DNA from: Alistipes sp. UBA934
Lineage (GTDB): Bacteria > Bacteroidota > Bacteroidia > Bacteroidales > Rikenellaceae
DNA length: 64,000 nucleotides
NCBI GenBank assembly: GCA_002293535.1
Contig: DBDK01000008.1
Span: forward strand, 124,001-188,000
Direction: 5' to 3'
In this document: in pieces, positions 42,529-50,398 of the stretch
Position numbering within the stretch: position 1 is the first letter of the stretch
Layout: every line of letters starts with the position of its first letter
The notes under the pieces: generated by a model
Databases searched by the model: none
Seen by the model: only the letters and a program-made list of their open reading frames with translations
What the model was told of the DNA's origin: nothing
Position numbers and translations under genes: made by a program

Positions 42529-44583
42529 TCAGTCGCAAAGATAGTAAATCGCCGCCGTTCTGCAAACACTATAAACACTAATATGATTGCCGTCGAACGT
42601 AAAATGCTCCGTATCAATCTTTTGTCTCCCCTGACCTCCGAACTTTTCATCGTCCGTGGACATCAGTAGTCGGTATTTTCCCGCCTGGGGCACTTCTATC
42701 GCATAGTCCGGGATCGACCTGCTCGGATGCCAATTAAAGACGAAAACTAAACCGCTACCGCCGTCGGCATTCCGACCCCTGTGAAAAACCATCGTCTGAT
42801 TCCCTTCGTCCATTTGCAATCGCCACGGGTAGTTTTCCCCCAGCACGCCATATTTTTTCACCGCCGATATCATCGCCTCGTCGAACGCAAGTAGCTGACT
42901 GTAACGCAAAAACGGATTGTCTACCAGCGACCATTGCCTTCTCGCGTGCGCATAACTCCATCCGTTGCCCTCCCTGGGAAAGTCGATCCATTCCGGGTGC
43001 CCGAACTCATTTCCCATAAAATTCAGGTAAGCATTTCCTCCTGCCGCGATCGTCACCAGCCTTATCATCTTGTGTAGCGCCATTCCTCTTTCCACCACCA
43101 AATTCTCCACTCCGCGCTCCATTGCCGTGTACATCTCCTTGTCCATCAATCGAAACGCGATCGTCTTGTCTCCAACCAGGGCCTGGTCGTGGCTTTCCGC
43201 GTAGGCGACTGTCTTAACCGCGGGCAGCCGGTCGGTCATAATGTTCCAGATGTCCCACACATTCCACCGCTCGTCAGGCACTTCTTTTAGCATCTTGATC
43301 CAGAAATCGGGTATCGCCATCCCCAGCCTGTAGTCGAACCCCACTCCTCCGTCCCCTATCGGCAACGCCATTCCCGGCATCCCGCTCACATCCTCTGCAA
43401 TTGTCACCGCCTGTGACCTGAACTCGTGCACAAGGTGATTCGCAAGTGTCAGATACACAAGTGCATCCGCGTTCACATCCGGCCCGAAGAATTTCTCTCG
43501 GCTGTCGAATTCTGTATAGCCGTGATGATGATATATCATCGAGGTAACACCGTCGAACCTGTAGCCGTCAAAGTGGAACTCGTCGAGCCAGAACTTCACG
43601 TTGCTCAGCAAAAAATGCGTCACTTCGCTCTTCCCGTAGTCGAATAGCAAGCTATCCCAATGCGGTTGATACCCTGCCGGCCCCGCCTTCGAGTAGTGAT
43701 GATCGCTCCCGTCGAGCTCCGCCAATCCTTCATTCAGATTTTTAACGTAGTGGGCGTGAACCAGATCCATCACCACTGCTATTCCCATTTCGTGTGCTCT
43801 TCGTATCAGCTCCTTCAGCTCCTCCGGCGTTCCGCTTCGCGAGCTCACTGCAAAAAAGTTGCTCACGTGGTAGCCGAAACTGCCGTAATACGGATGCTCG
43901 GCCACTGCCATAAGTTGCAGAGTATTATATCCTTCCGCCTTTATTCTCGGCAGCACCTCTTGGGTAAACTCCCTATACGTCCCCACCCCTTCTTTCTCTT
44001 GAGCCATCCCCGTATGCGCTTCGTAAATCAGTAGCGGCCCCAGCGCCTTCGCATCGAACTCATCTCCCTTCCAATCGAACTCTCCCGGATTCCAGAATTG
44101 CGCCGTATAGTCCTTCGTATCATCGTTTTGCACCACTCTCTTCGCATAAGCCGGCAGTCTGTCTCTCCATCCGTTCGCTCCGTGGACGTGCATCTTGTAT
44201 AGCGACCCGTGCACCAGCCTGTCGCCATAAATAGCATCGGGCAAAAATATGCTCCACACACCTCCTGCGCCTCTTTCCAGCCTCAGTTCCGTTCGTTGCC
44301 AGCCATTAAAATCACCGAACAGGAACACATCTTGCGCCTGAGGCAGCCACTCTCTGAACCACCATCCACTCAGCCCCTCGTCCCTCTGAAATCCGAACCA
44401 CTTGTACCCGTTGGCAAAATCCGCCAACGAACTATCATCGCCCGATCCGGCCGAGCCTGCTTCGCCCGACCCGCCTCCCGTCAGCGCCGCCAGCCTGTCG
44501 CAATATCTTTTGTATCGCGCGTTCACTTCGCCCTCCACGGGCCACAGCCACTCGTCGGCGGCCACCATCGGTAAACGTTTCAT
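42529..44583 (-). CDS. glgB: 1,4-alpha-glucan branching enzyme (GH13, eukaryote-like type)
   Basis: The 684-residue enzyme introduces alpha-1,6 branches into glycogen. A CBM48-like N-terminal domain (WWFREWLPQAQDVFLFGDFNGW) precedes the GH13 barrel with YGSFGYHVSNFF, VVMDLVHAHYVKN, nucleophile in FDGYRFDGVTSMIYHH, acid Glu in TIAEDVSGMPG, and AESHDQALVGDKT. A Gly/Ser-rich insert (about residues 36-52, GGGSGEAGSAGSGDD) sits before the CBM48. A -7 box TAAATTTG ends 4 nt before the ATG at 44583. The 3' end carries the promoter of the thiamine operon. Confidence 0.95.
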   Translation of the reverse strand: MKRLPMVAADEWLWPVEGEVNARYKRYCDRLAALTGGGSGEAGSAGSGDDSSLADFANGYKWFGFQRDEGLSGWWFREWLPQAQDVFLFGDFNGWQRTELRLERGAGGVWSIFLPDAIYGDRLVHGSLYKMHVHGANGWRDRLPAYAKRVVQNDDTKDYTAQFWNPGEFDWKGDEFDAKALGPLLIYEAHTGMAQEKEGVGTYREFTQEVLPRIKAEGYNTLQLMAVAEHPYYGSFGYHVSNFFAVSSRSGTPEELKELIRRAHEMGIAVVMDLVHAHYVKNLNEGLAELDGSDHHYSKAGPAGYQPHWDSLLFDYGKSEVTHFLLSNVKFWLDEFHFDGYRFDGVTSMIYHHHGYTEFDSREKFFGPDVNADALVYLTLANHLVHEFRSQAVTIAEDVSGMPGMALPIGDGGVGFDYRLGMAIPDFWIKMLKEVPDERWNVWDIWNIMTDRLPAVKTVAYAESHDQALVGDKTIAFRLMDKEMYTAMERGVENLVVERGMALHKMIRLVTIAAGGNAYLNFMGNEFGHPEWIDFPREGNGWSYAHARRQWSLVDNPFLRYSQLLAFDEAMISAVKKYGVLGENYPWRLQMDEGNQTMVFHRGRNADGGSGLVFVFNWHPSRSIPDYAIEVPQAGKYRLLMSTDDEKFGGQGRQKIDTEHFTFDGNHISVYSVCRTAAIYYLCD
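42536..42566 (-). promoter_or_regulatory. Promoter of the TPP riboswitch/thiamine operon
   Basis: TTTG (42566-42563), 19 bp, then TATCTTTG (42543-42536) on the minus strand. It lies wholly inside the last codons of glgB, allowing separate transcription of the thiamine genes. Confidence 0.72.
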
Positions 44584-44587
44584 ATAT

Positions 44588-44615
44588 CAAATTTACAAAA
44601 AAATATTTATCTTTG
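44588..44615. promoter_or_regulatory. Divergent -7 boxes for glgB and the peptide transporter
   Basis: The minus-strand TAAATTTG (44595-44588) ends 4 nt before the glgB ATG. The plus-strand TATCTTTG (44608-44615) lies 21 nt before the transporter ATG at 44637. Confidence 0.55.
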
Positions 44616-44636
44616 TCCAAACTAATACCGACTTTT

Positions 44637-46157
44637 ATGTTCAAAAATCATCCAAAAGGTCTTCTTGGGGCGGCTCTTTCCAATATGGGCGAGCGGTTCG
44701 GATTCTACGTTATGATGGCTATTTTGTTGTTGTTCCTCGACTTCAAATTCGGCTTCCAGGGTTCTCAGAGCTCCGTTATCTATTCGATTTTCTACGCTAT
44801 GATCTATGTTTTGGCTCTCGTTGGCGGTCTTATCGCCGACCGGACCAAAAAATACAAGAGCACCATCACCATCGGCCTTATTCTTATGACTTTGGGCTAT
44901 GTGTTGTTGGCCATTCCCACGCCGACTCCCGTTGTGAACAAGGCGCTTATTCTGGGGCTCACCTGCGTTGGGCTTTTTGCCATCGCATTCGGTAACGGAC
45001 TCTTCAAGGGTAACCTGCAAGCCGTTGTGGGTCAGCTTTATGACGATCCCAAGTATGCCGATCGTCGTGAGACCGGTTTCCAGATTTTCTATATGTTCAT
45101 CAACGTGGGGGCTATGTTTGCTCCCCTGATGGCTGTTGGCCTTCGCAACTGGTGGGTCCAGAGCCACGGATTCGCTTTCAATGCCGACCTTCCACGCCTT
45201 TGTAATCAATGGCTTAGCGGCACCATCACCCCTGAGGCGAGCGAACGTTTCGGCGAGTTGGCTTCTGCTGCAGGCTACACCGGTTCCGATCTTGGCACTT
45301 TCGCCGGCCAATACCTCAATATATTCGTCGAGGGTTACCACTATTCGTTCGCACTTGCGATCGCCGCGATGCTTATTTCGCTGGTGATTTTCCTCGTGAA
45401 CAAGCGTACGCTGCCCGATCCCGCCGCGAAGAAAGTTCAGGCCGGAACGGCTGCCACCGTCGAGATGGACACCAAGGAGATCCGTACCCGACTCTATGCT
45501 CTTTTCGCAGTATTTGCCGTCGTGATTTTCTTCTGGTTCTCGTTCCACCAGAACGGTCAGACCCTCACCCTTTTCGCTAACGAATACACTCGCCTTCTCC
45601 ATCTCGACCTTGGGTTCACCACTCTCGAAGGGGCCGAGGTTTTCCAGGCGTTCAATCCTCTGTTCGTTGTATTTCTCACCCCCATCATCATCGCGCTGTT
45701 CGGTTGGATGAAAGCCAAGGGTTGGGAAATTTCGACGCCCAAAAAGATCGCCATCGGTATGGGTATCGCCGCCACCGCTTTCGGAGTTATGTCTCTGGGT
45801 TCCATCGGATTGCCCACTTATGCCGAAGCTCAGGCCGTCGGCGGATTGAGCGAGGTGGCACGCACCACTCCGTTCCTTTTGATCGGCACATATCTGATCC
45901 TCACCGTTGCCGAGCTGTTCATTTCTCCGCTTGGCATTGCTTTCGTATCCAAGGTTGCACCTCCTCAGTATCAGGGTATTATGCAAGGCTGCTGGCTTAG
46001 CACCACCGCCGTCGGTAACTTGTTCCTGTTCCTCGGTGTCGTGGCTTATAAGAGCATTCCTATTTGGGCCACTTGGTTGATCTTCGTTAGCGTCTGTGCG
46101 ATCTCTATGACGTTGATGCTATGTATGCTAAAATGGCTGGAACGGGTGACTAAGTAA
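44637..46157 (+). CDS. POT/PTR2-family proton-coupled peptide transporter
   Basis: The 506-residue protein has about 12-14 membrane helices. It begins MFKNHPKGLLGAALSNMGERFGFYVMMAI, containing the POT ExxERFxYY-like motif (here ERFGFY), and continues with GGLIADR, GNGLFKGNLQAVVGQLY and FQIFYMFINVGAMFAPL, the PTR2 signature region. It would import di- and tripeptides with protons across the inner membrane. The ATG at 44637 matches homologues; a TTG at 44613 is inside the promoter. The large antisense frame over it is a shadow. Confidence 0.93.
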   Translation: MFKNHPKGLLGAALSNMGERFGFYVMMAILLLFLDFKFGFQGSQSSVIYSIFYAMIYVLALVGGLIADRTKKYKSTITIGLILMTLGYVLLAIPTPTPVVNKALILGLTCVGLFAIAFGNGLFKGNLQAVVGQLYDDPKYADRRETGFQIFYMFINVGAMFAPLMAVGLRNWWVQSHGFAFNADLPRLCNQWLSGTITPEASERFGELASAAGYTGSDLGTFAGQYLNIFVEGYHYSFALAIAAMLISLVIFLVNKRTLPDPAAKKVQAGTAATVEMDTKEIRTRLYALFAVFAVVIFFWFSFHQNGQTLTLFANEYTRLLHLDLGFTTLEGAEVFQAFNPLFVVFLTPIIIALFGWMKAKGWEISTPKKIAIGMGIAATAFGVMSLGSIGLPTYAEAQAVGGLSEVARTTPFLLIGTYLILTVAELFISPLGIAFVSKVAPPQYQGIMQGCWLSTTAVGNLFLFLGVVAYKSIPIWATWLIFVSVCAISMTLMLCMLKWLERVTK

Positions 46158-46161
46158 AAAT

Positions 46162-46830
46162 ATGAAGCGTGCGGCGATCATATCGTTGTTTTTGCTGACG
46201 GGCACAGGTGTGGCGGCTCAGAACGTTCCCATTCCATCCGAGTTGCCACTCCCGCTCGAAACGCCTAAACTATCGATTCCCTCGCCCATATCTTCCAGCT
46301 CTTATGACTGGTTCGTTCCGCACAACGGGATTACTTTTCCCGTCCAAAACAGCCTAAACAGTAGTCGTATGATCGTATCGGACGGTGGCTATATGCCGCT
46401 TGTCGTGCGAAGTAACCGTATCACAGGTTTGTCGGGTTCACGGCATAGCTACCCTTCGCTGGGATTTTCGAACTCCGTTTCCTTGGGTCACAGTTGGGCG
46501 GTATCCGATCGTATAACCCTTTATGGTGACGTATATGCCTCCGACAATATGTTCCATCACACTCGCTTCAAAGATTTCGGCGTATCTGGCCGGATCCGGA
46601 TACAAGTGGCTGAACGGCTGTTTATTAACGGTTACGGCAATTATTCGATATACAACAGCGCCGGACCTCAACAAATGCCTTCCCTTATGTATCCCACAAA
46701 CTATTTCGGTGGAACGGTAGAGTTTAAGGTTACAGAAAAATTCGGTCTCGAAGGTGGTGCACAGCGCGGATACAACGCTTTCACCCGCCAGTGGGAGACC
46801 TCTTACTATATTTTACCGGTGTTCTATTAA
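46162..46830 (+). CDS. Secreted protein with beta-barrel-like C-terminal half
   Basis: The 222-residue protein has a signal peptide (ending GVAAQ) and a Pro/Ser-rich segment, then alternating aromatic/hydrophobic strands (SVSLGHSWAVSDRITLYGDVYASDN, LFINGYGNYSIYNS, FGLEGGAQRGYNAF) ending in an aromatic YYILPVFY, as in outer-membrane barrels. I recognise no named family. It follows the peptide transporter by 4 bp, so it may be cotranscribed. It overlaps the convergent SDR gene by 18 bp. Confidence 0.7.
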   Translation: MKRAAIISLFLLTGTGVAAQNVPIPSELPLPLETPKLSIPSPISSSSYDWFVPHNGITFPVQNSLNSSRMIVSDGGYMPLVVRSNRITGLSGSRHSYPSLGFSNSVSLGHSWAVSDRITLYGDVYASDNMFHHTRFKDFGVSGRIRIQVAERLFINGYGNYSIYNSAGPQQMPSLMYPTNYFGGTVEFKVTEKFGLEGGAQRGYNAFTRQWETSYYILPVFY

Positions 46831-47661
46831 AGGACTGTCTGGCTCTTTCGCCATCACGGCGTAGAACATCCGGTCTAAGAACTTTGGCGCGAACTTCTTG
46901 ATTATGTGAGTTCCTCGTCCCTCCCACTCCATCAGCAAAAGGCGTTTGCCACGGCGGACGCCTTTTATTATTCTCCTCGCCACTTCTTCGGCCGTCATCA
47001 TCTTGCCTTCTTCTCGCGGCGTCTTGCCTTGGGGTGTTCCGTCTGCCGTTAGCGCCGTGAGACGTACATTGGTCGCCGTAAATCCCGGACAGGCCACCAT
47101 CACGTGCAACCCCTTCTTGAGATTTTCTATACGCACCGTTTCCAGAAAACCGGTCATCGCATATTTCGAGGCCGAATAACCCGTTCTTCCCGGCAGCCCG
47201 TGCAGTCCCGCCACCGACGAAACCCCGACGATCGAACCCTTCGACACCTGCAACCACGGCAATGCATATTTCACGCAATACACTGTTCCCCAAAAATTTA
47301 CGTCCATCAATCGGCGCAGCACTTCTGTATCCACATCGTCCAATGTAGCCCTCATCGAGATCCCCGCGTTGCACACCAGTACATCTATCCCGCCGAACTT
47401 CTCCACCGCCACCTCTATCAGCTTCTTGCAATCTTCCTCTCTACTCACATCCGCTGCCACCGCCAGCACATTCGCCCCGCCTGTCTTATTCACGCCGCCT
47501 GCTCTCGTAGCCGCACCGAGCGCCACCTCTCCCAGCCTCTCTTCGTTCCTCGCCGCGATCACCACTTTCGCTCCCTCGGTGGCAAACTCATAAGAGAGCG
47601 CTTCGCCTATTCCCGACGACGCACCTGTAATTATAACTACCTTGTTTTCAAAACTTTTCAT
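46813..47661 (-). CDS. Short-chain dehydrogenase/reductase (SDR)
   Basis: The 282-residue protein has the NAD(P) motif TGASSGIGEAL, NAG in VLVCNAGISMRAT, the catalytic Ser in VSSVAGLHG, and YSASK (Tyr-xxx-Lys). The C-terminal extension (about 250-282, basic) resembles membrane-associated DHRS7-like SDRs. A Gly/Asn/Lys insertion (about 49-63, GAATRAGGVNKTGG) widens the loop after the second strand. The substrate is unknown. It overlaps the MBL-fold gene by 4 bp and probably uses that gene's promoter. Confidence 0.9.
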   Translation of the reverse strand: MKSFENKVVIITGASSGIGEALSYEFATEGAKVVIAARNEERLGEVALGAATRAGGVNKTGGANVLAVAADVSREEDCKKLIEVAVEKFGGIDVLVCNAGISMRATLDDVDTEVLRRLMDVNFWGTVYCVKYALPWLQVSKGSIVGVSSVAGLHGLPGRTGYSASKYAMTGFLETVRIENLKKGLHVMVACPGFTATNVRLTALTADGTPQGKTPREEGKMMTAEEVARRIIKGVRRGKRLLLMEWEGRGTHIIKKFAPKFLDRMFYAVMAKEPDSPLIEHR

Positions 47662-48503
47662 ATCTCTATCGTAAGACCGTCATACGCAAAATGTATCCCT
47701 TCGGGTAGCCTCGGCTCCTGCTCGGCATAAAAACCCATCCTGTGCGAAATGTGCGTCAGATAAGTTCTATTGGCTCTCACTTTGCGAGCAACTTCTATCG
47801 CTTGCTCCAGATTGAAGTGCGTCGGATGTGGATTATGACCCAGAGCATTCACGACCAAAACCTCCACGCCTCGCAATTTCTCTATCTCGCTCTCTTCTAT
47901 GTGGTTAAAGTCGGTCAGGTACGCCAGTTTTCCGATCCTGAACCCCGTCACCGGCAGTTTATTATGTAGTCCCTGAATCGGGATCACCTCGACGGCCGGA
48001 TCACCTTTCTCACCTTGTCTGCCCACTGAAAACGGCCGCTTATCGATCGTATGCAGCGTTATTTCCGGCGCTCCGGGATACGGATGCTCGCTATCGAACG
48101 CATACGCATAATCACGTCGCACCGCCGCCTGCACCCGTTCGGTGGCATACACATCTACCGGCTTGTGATAAAAGTAGTTATATGCCCTCACATCGTCCAG
48201 TCCACCTGTATGATCCTTGTGTTCGTGTGTCAGCAGTATGGCGTCGAGCTGCATCACATTCGCCGCCAGCATTTGCGTCCTGAAGTCCGGCCCGGCATCA
48301 ATGACGATATTCATCCCACTGCCCTCCGCCCGCACACCACTCCCACTCCCACTCCCACTCCCACTCCCACTGCCCTCCACTCTCACCAGCGCCGAGGTTC
48401 TCAGCCTCTTGTCACGCGGATCGGCCGAATGACACACTTCGCACGGGCACGCTATCATCGGTACGCCCTGCGAGGTTCCTGTTCCTAAAAAAGTCAGTTT
48501 CAC
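47658..48503 (-). CDS. MBL-fold metallohydrolase (PhnP-like)
   Basis: The 281-residue protein starts with GTG (the family's MKLTFLGTGTSQGVP N-terminus) and shows a PhnP-like Cys-containing segment (IACPCEVCHSADPRDKRLRTS), the zinc motif THEHKDHTGG and YLTDFNHI with a later LTHISHRMG. PhnP-like members hydrolyse cyclic phosphodiesters. A hexanucleotide repeat in the gene encodes (Ser-Gly)n at about residues 43-63, a loop that is normally short. The -7 box ends 5 nt before the GTG. Confidence 0.88.
   Translation of the reverse strand: MKLTFLGTGTSQGVPMIACPCEVCHSADPRDKRLRTSALVRVEGSGSGSGSGSGSGVRAEGSGMNIVIDAGPDFRTQMLAANVMQLDAILLTHEHKDHTGGLDDVRAYNYFYHKPVDVYATERVQAAVRRDYAYAFDSEHPYPGAPEITLHTIDKRPFSVGRQGEKGDPAVEVIPIQGLHNKLPVTGFRIGKLAYLTDFNHIEESEIEKLRGVEVLVVNALGHNPHPTHFNLEQAIEVARKVRANRTYLTHISHRMGFYAEQEPRLPEGIHFAYDGLTIEI
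48337..48371 (+). repeat. Hexanucleotide tandem repeat inside the MBL gene
   Basis: Five perfect TCCCAC units (48341-48370) with partial units on each side. The unit is a multiple of three, so expansion or contraction changes the number of Ser-Gly pairs without shifting frame. Confidence 0.9.
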
Positions 48504-48508
48504 GAAGC

Positions 48509-48548
48509 CAAAGATACATAAAAAAAGCGACCCCCAAAGAGGTCGCTC
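48509..48548 (-). terminator. Terminator of the TPR lipoprotein gene overlapping the promoter of the MBL gene
   Basis: On the minus strand AGCGACC (48548-48542) and GGTCGCT (48533-48527) form a 7-bp stem followed by a run of T, an intrinsic terminator for the gene at 48591-50231. TATCTTTG (48516-48509) follows, and a TTTG 18 bp upstream (48538-48535) lies in the hairpin loop, so the same sequence can end one gene and start the next. Confidence 0.8.
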
Positions 48549-48590
48549 TCAAAATTTTGCGTAGCACAGACTCGCTGACGCCGTTGCGGC

Positions 48591-50231
48591 TTACAGTGTA
48601 ATCCCCTTGAAATTAATATCATTCTGAGCCTTTGCGCGCAGCGAGGGATCCTTGGCGGCAGCCTTGTTGATAGCGGTAGCGGCACCCACAGCATCACCTT
48701 CTTTGGCGGCGATCACACCACGCAGGTAGTCTGCTTTTGCGCTTTCGTTACCTACGAGGGCGTTTTTGGCAGCGCTCAGGTTACCGTTCAGCACGTCGGC
48801 GACAGCCTTGTTATAACCTTCGAGGTTCGACGAAGCTTCTGCATATTTTCCATTGTTGATCGAGGCCAGGCCTTTCGTGTGGTCATTTGCGGTAGGCAGA
48901 TATTGAGCTGCCTTCTTCAGGTCACCTTGTACCATTGCGCTCAGGGCCAGATTGTTTGCCAACGCGGGGTTCGACGACAAGATGGTAGCTTTCTGGAAAG
49001 CGTTCTCAGCGTCAGCCCATTTGTCCTGATGACCGAGAGCCACACCGAGGTTGTTCCAGGCGCGAGCGTCGTTAAATTTGTTCGCAGTGGCCTTATATAT
49101 TTCGGCTTTCTTTGCGCAATCGTCGAACAGAGTTGCTGCGAACAGAGCTTCTTCAACGTTCAGATCCGAGCCACTGTTTATCGCAGCACGCAGTTCTTCG
49201 TCGGTCTTGCCTTGGATATCCGTAGTTGCGACCATCTGGGTGCGACGCAGTTCGGGCAGGATGTTCTTTTTGAGTTCTTCGAACACGGCCGACATATTCT
49301 TGATTTCGGCATCCCTTTGAGCGGCAGAAGAGTACATATTGAGAACCTGGATGATCATCGCCTTGTCCTTCAGATTCGATGCTTCGACCAGTTCTTTGAA
49401 ACCTTCCCAGTCTTCACCGTAAGCGGCAACGTCATATTTCAGATCTTTCAAGCTTCTGAGTTCGCGCGAGATGGCAGCTTTACCGCTTTCGCTACGGCTT
49501 TTCGAGAGGCGTTCGTTCAAGCCTTCGGGTCCTTCGGGCGAGGCGTAGCCTTTGGCCTGGATGTTACCCAGCGTCACACGATCTTTATTCTGATTTTCCT
49601 TGATGAAATCTTCAAACAGTTTTGTCTGCTCCTTGGTGAGCTCGCCTCTGCGTACGTTCGACTGGTTCACCAGATACATAATGTTCACCTGTTCGCTTTC
49701 GTGCGTAACGCGTTTGAAATCGTCGGGCATAATCAGCAGAGCGTCGGCGTAGGAGAGGTTTTCCTGTAGCGCGTTCACACCTTCAGCCACCGGAATTACA
49801 CCGCCCAATACGAAATCGGCACCTTCCTTACATTTGCCTTCGACCTTGAGTTCGAGTACACACTGACGTGCTTTGGGATCCCACGGGAAAGCGATTCTCT
49901 GAGTGTAGACACCGCCGTTATGCTTGCTGATCACAGGGTAGTTATCTTTCACTTTGTCGCCTTGGAGGAACTTGGGTTGTCCTTCGATCGCACCCCCGTC
50001 AAACACGAGGATCGGAGTGATTTTCACGATAGCTTTGGGGTTGTAATACTTTTCGGGGAAGACGACCGTCACGTCTGTAACGATCTCATTTCCAACCAAT
50101 GTCAGTACTTCGGGGTTAGCCACGACGCTGATTTGGTCGGTGTTTTTCGCCATTTTCTTGAAGCAGTTGCAGCTCGACAGCGTAAAGGCTCCCACAAGGG
50201 CCACCACGCCATAAATCACGATTTTTTTCAT
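48591..50231 (-). CDS. TPR lipoprotein with an OmpA-like domain
   Basis: A 546-residue lipoprotein (signal ending LSSCNC) with an N-terminal beta-rich part (about 35-165), an OmpA-like domain (about 185-290: NVRRGELTKEQ, GYASPEGPEGLNERLSKSRSESGK, YGEDWEGFKELVEAS) and C-terminal TPR-like helices (ARAWNNLGVALGHQDKWADAENAFQKA). The GYASPEG...YGEDW pattern is shared with the DUF3575 protein at 61627. It probably sits in the outer membrane facing the periplasm, where OmpA domains hold peptidoglycan. The terminator and promoter are well defined on both sides, so it is probably monocistronic. Confidence 0.85.
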   Translation of the reverse strand: MKKIVIYGVVALVGAFTLSSCNCFKKMAKNTDQISVVANPEVLTLVGNEIVTDVTVVFPEKYYNPKAIVKITPILVFDGGAIEGQPKFLQGDKVKDNYPVISKHNGGVYTQRIAFPWDPKARQCVLELKVEGKCKEGADFVLGGVIPVAEGVNALQENLSYADALLIMPDDFKRVTHESEQVNIMYLVNQSNVRRGELTKEQTKLFEDFIKENQNKDRVTLGNIQAKGYASPEGPEGLNERLSKSRSESGKAAISRELRSLKDLKYDVAAYGEDWEGFKELVEASNLKDKAMIIQVLNMYSSAAQRDAEIKNMSAVFEELKKNILPELRRTQMVATTDIQGKTDEELRAAINSGSDLNVEEALFAATLFDDCAKKAEIYKATANKFNDARAWNNLGVALGHQDKWADAENAFQKATILSSNPALANNLALSAMVQGDLKKAAQYLPTANDHTKGLASINNGKYAEASSNLEGYNKAVADVLNGNLSAAKNALVGNESAKADYLRGVIAAKEGDAVGAATAINKAAAKDPSLRAKAQNDINFKGITL

Positions 50232-50284
50232 AATCAGTTGTTGTTTTTAAAGTTATCTTGTTTTTACCTTGTTTGTCTATCGCA

Positions 50285-50292
50285 CAAAGATA
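50285..50292 (-). promoter_or_regulatory. -7 box of the TPR lipoprotein gene
   Basis: TATCTTTG on the minus strand, 53 nt before the ATG at 50231. A TTG lies 17 bp upstream. Confidence 0.55.
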
Positions 50293-50313
50293 ATAAATTT
50301 TTCGATTCTCAAT

Positions 50314-50345
50314 AAAAAAAGACCCGATTTTTTTCGGGTCTTTTC
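50314..50345 (-). terminator. Intrinsic terminator of pnp
   Basis: GACCCGA (50321-50327) and TCGGGTC (50334-50340) form a 7-bp stem flanked by A- and T-runs on both sides. The stronger T-run is on the minus strand, downstream of pnp. Confidence 0.85.
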
Positions 50346-50398
50346 GTGCATAGTTAAAACCGCTCCAGCGCGCCTCGTTCCCCTGCCTCGCTTCCGGT

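Noticed and set aside
42444..42650. Longer start for the thiamine receptor
   Set aside because: The extension translates the TPP riboswitch and promoter; the signal peptide begins at 42443.
44622..45986. A 454-codon open frame antisense to the peptide transporter
   Set aside because: The plus strand encodes a clear POT transporter; the antisense product is hydrophilic, His/Gly-rich and has no family features.
48337..48371. Possible CRISPR-like repeat
   Set aside because: The unit is a contiguous 6-bp tandem repeat without spacers, inside a gene.
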